From assembly GCF_007981265.1 (NCBI RefSeq), contig NZ_CP034363.1:620001-684000 (forward strand): a DNA stretch of 64,000 nt, written 5' to 3'. The notes beneath the pieces are model-generated. The model was not told the DNA's origin. It did not search any database and saw only the letters and a list, made by a program, of their open reading frames with translations. Position 1 is the first letter of the stretch. Every line of letters starts with the position of its first letter. The DNA comes from Pantoea sp. CCBC3-3-1. GTDB taxonomy: Bacteria > Pseudomonadota > Gammaproteobacteria > Enterobacterales > Enterobacteriaceae. Below, piece after piece: positions 62,321-64,000 of this stretch. The position numbers and the translations under genes were made by a program.

Positions 62321-64000
62321 ATGTCAGAAATCAGCCGCGCCGTACTGTTCGGCAAACTGGATACGCTGTTATTTACCTCGCTGGAAAGCGCTACCGCCTT
62401 TTGTAAACTGCGCGGCAACCCTTATGTAGAGCTGGTGCACTGGCTGCATCAGCTGATGCAGCAGCAGGATGGGGATCTGCAACAGCTGATCCGCCATTTT
62501 TCACTGGATGAAGATGCGCTAACCCGCGATATCGTGGCGGCGCTGGATCGCCTGCCGCGCGGCGCAAGTGCGGTATCCGATTTGTCCGAGCACATCGACA
62601 GCGCGGTTGAACGCGCCTGGGTCTATGGCTCGCTGAAGTTTGGCGTGCAGCAAATCCGTGGTGGCCATCTGCTGATCGGCATGCTGAAAACCTTTAACCT
62701 GGCGAACCTGCTGAAGGGCATCTCATCTCAGTTCAGCCGCATCAGCGCCGACGCGCTGCTGGAACAGTTCGACAGCGTGTTTGCCAACAGCAAAGAGGCG
62801 CAGCAGGTTACCGCCGCGCCGCGACAGACCGATGGCGCGGTGCCGCAGCAGCAAAGTACGCTGGCGCAGTATGCTCAGGATCTGACTGCGCGGGCGCGCG
62901 AAGGCAAAATCGATCCGGTTGCCGGCCGTGACGAAGAGATCCGCCAGATGGTAGACATTCTGATGCGTCGTCGCCAGAACAACCCGCTGCTCACCGGTGA
63001 AGCGGGCGTGGGTAAAACGGCGGTGGTGGAAGGGCTGGCGCTGCGGATGGCAGCGGGCGACGTGCCGGAGCCGTTGCAAAACGTACAGCTGTGGCTGCTG
63101 GATATCGGCATGTTACAGGCAGGTGCAGGCATGAAGGGCGAGTTCGAGGCGCGCCTTCAGGCGCTGATCAATGAAGTGCAATCCAGCCCAACGCCAATCA
63201 TTCTGTTTATCGACGAAATCCATACGCTGGTAGGCGCGGGCGGCCAGCAGGGCACCGGCGATGCCGCTAACCTGCTGAAACCGGCACTGGCGCGTGGCCA
63301 GCTGCGTACTATCGGTGCCACTACCTGGGCGGAATACAAAAAGTATATCGAGAAAGATCCGGCATTAACGCGGCGTTTCCAGACGGTGCAGGTGCAGGAG
63401 CCTGACGAAGAAAAAGCGCTGCTGATGCTGCGCAGCACCGTCAGCCCGCTGGAAAAACATCACCGCGTGCTGCTGCTGGATGAAGCGGTTGCCGCCGCCG
63501 TGAAGCTTTCCCACCGCTACATTCCTGCTCGCCAGCTGCCGGACAAAGCCGTGGCGCTGCTGGATACCGCCTGCGCCCGCGTGGCCGTGAGTCAGAGCGC
63601 GCAGCCGCCGCAGCTGGAAGATTGCCTGCACCGCATCCACGCGCTGGAGATTGAAAAAGAGATTGCCGAACGCGAAGCGAAAGTGGCGATTGGCGATGCC
63701 GCCCGCGTGACCAGGCTAAACGAGCAGCTCGCCGAACTGGCGGTGCAGCGTGACGAACTGACCCACCGCTGGCAGTCAGAGCGCGAACTGGTCGATGGCA
63801 TTATCGCGCTGCGCGCGCAGCTACATGGAGACGAAGCGGAAGATATTGCGGCTATCCATCAGCAGCTTGCCGAACGCCAGCAGCAGCTGAAAGCGTTGCA
63901 GGGCGAAGCGCCGCTGCTGTTTGCCGCCGTGGAGGCGAACGTTGTTGCTGCGGTGGTCTCCGACTGGACCGGCATCCCGCTGGGCCGCATGGTAAAAAAC
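62321..64000 (+). CDS. tssH: T6SS ATPase TssH (ClpV), N-terminal part (cut by window end)
   Basis: 560 codons are seen from ATG 62321 to the end of the window; the full protein is about 870-890 residues. An N-terminal ClpV domain (SRAVLFGKLDTLLFTSLESA) is followed by AAA+ D1 with Walker A GEAGVGKTAVVEG near 228 and Walker B ILFIDEIHTL near 293, and the coiled-coil M-domain from about 400. The D2 start VVSDWTGIPLGRM is at the end. ClpV unfolds contracted TssBC sheath for reuse. Confidence 0.96.
   Translation, partial: MSEISRAVLFGKLDTLLFTSLESATAFCKLRGNPYVELVHWLHQLMQQQDGDLQQLIRHFSLDEDALTRDIVAALDRLPRGASAVSDLSEHIDSAVERAWVYGSLKFGVQQIRGGHLLIGMLKTFNLANLLKGISSQFSRISADALLEQFDSVFANSKEAQQVTAAPRQTDGAVPQQQSTLAQYAQDLTARAREGKIDPVAGRDEEIRQMVDILMRRRQNNPLLTGEAGVGKTAVVEGLALRMAAGDVPEPLQNVQLWLLDIGMLQAGAGMKGEFEARLQALINEVQSSPTPIILFIDEIHTLVGAGGQQGTGDAANLLKPALARGQLRTIGATTWAEYKKYIEKDPALTRRFQTVQVQEPDEEKALLMLRSTVSPLEKHHRVLLLDEAVAAAVKLSHRYIPARQLPDKAVALLDTACARVAVSQSAQPPQLEDCLHRIHALEIEKEIAEREAKVAIGDAARVTRLNEQLAELAVQRDELTHRWQSERELVDGIIALRAQLHGDEAEDIAAIHQQLAERQQQLKALQGEAPLLFAAVEANVVAAVVSDWTGIPLGRMVKN

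Overview
The window looks like an enterobacterial chromosome, most likely Erwiniaceae (Pantoea/Erwinia-like). This is inferred from the core order fhuF, diguanylate cyclase, yjjZ-like, three tRNA-Leu(CAG), rsmC, holD, rimI, yjjG, from an ileX-type tRNA-Ile2, and from the style of the type VI secretion system (T6SS). No database search was run. Names rest on motifs and remembered family patterns.

1-800 is the tail of a DUF3289 gene and a DUF943 gene, a pair often seen near T6SS loci. About 950-14000 is a heavily deleted P2-like prophage next to tRNA-Ile2 (14121-14197). Recognisable phage pieces are a broken replication gene A, a frameshifted portal Q, the C-terminus of terminase P, tail-completion S and the N-terminus of sheath FI. 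Most of the rest is AT-rich cargo: an uncharacterised divergent pair, an IS3-family fragment, a complete three-gene ABC-three-component (ABC-3C) conflict operon with an alpha/beta-hydrolase first gene (4586-8275), an STM2901/DUF1493 pair, and a membrane-anchored thioredoxin-fold-like protein. A toxin/immunity-like pair (12348-13475) lies just before FI. The two cargo blocks sit where P2 carries its accessory genes: between A and Q (old/tin) and just upstream of FI (Z/fun). Two copies of a roughly 190-220 bp non-coding repeat bracket the IS/ABC-3C segment.

14200-32100 is ordinary chromosome: an AraC regulator and convergent SDR, a histidine phosphatase, a transporter/LacI/nucleoside hydrolase cluster with an 18-bp perfect palindrome upstream, a HigBA module, a PepSY membrane protein with a His-rich insert and a DUF2946 protein, a second MFS transporter, a YbaK-type deacylase, Fur-box-preceded fhuF, a GGDEF protein, a Fur-box-preceded DUF1435 gene, three tRNA-Leu genes, and rsmC-holD-rimI-yjjG. 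In E. coli prfC follows yjjG. Here a 0.95-kb non-coding leader and a T6SS follow.

33000-64000 is one T6SS locus, all on the + strand apart from one small gene: SH3 lipoprotein, tssJ, tssK, tssL (OmpA-fused), tssM, tagF, tssA, tssB, tssC, hcp, tagH (FHA), PP2C phosphatase, a periplasmic accessory protein, tagJ, tssE, tssF, tssG and the start of tssH/clpV (cut by the window end). VgrG and a PpkA-type kinase are not in the window. GC-rich core genes are interrupted by lower-GC cargo slots that look like effector/immunity sets: tssC-hcp, hcp-tagH (a glycine-zipper effector candidate with an array of two-TM immunity-like paralogues, and a GH73-type peptidoglycan hydrolase with a lipoprotein), and tssG-tssH (a DUF4225 protein with a membrane protein). 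A 39-bp tandem repeat and a long inverted repeat lie directly upstream of tagH.
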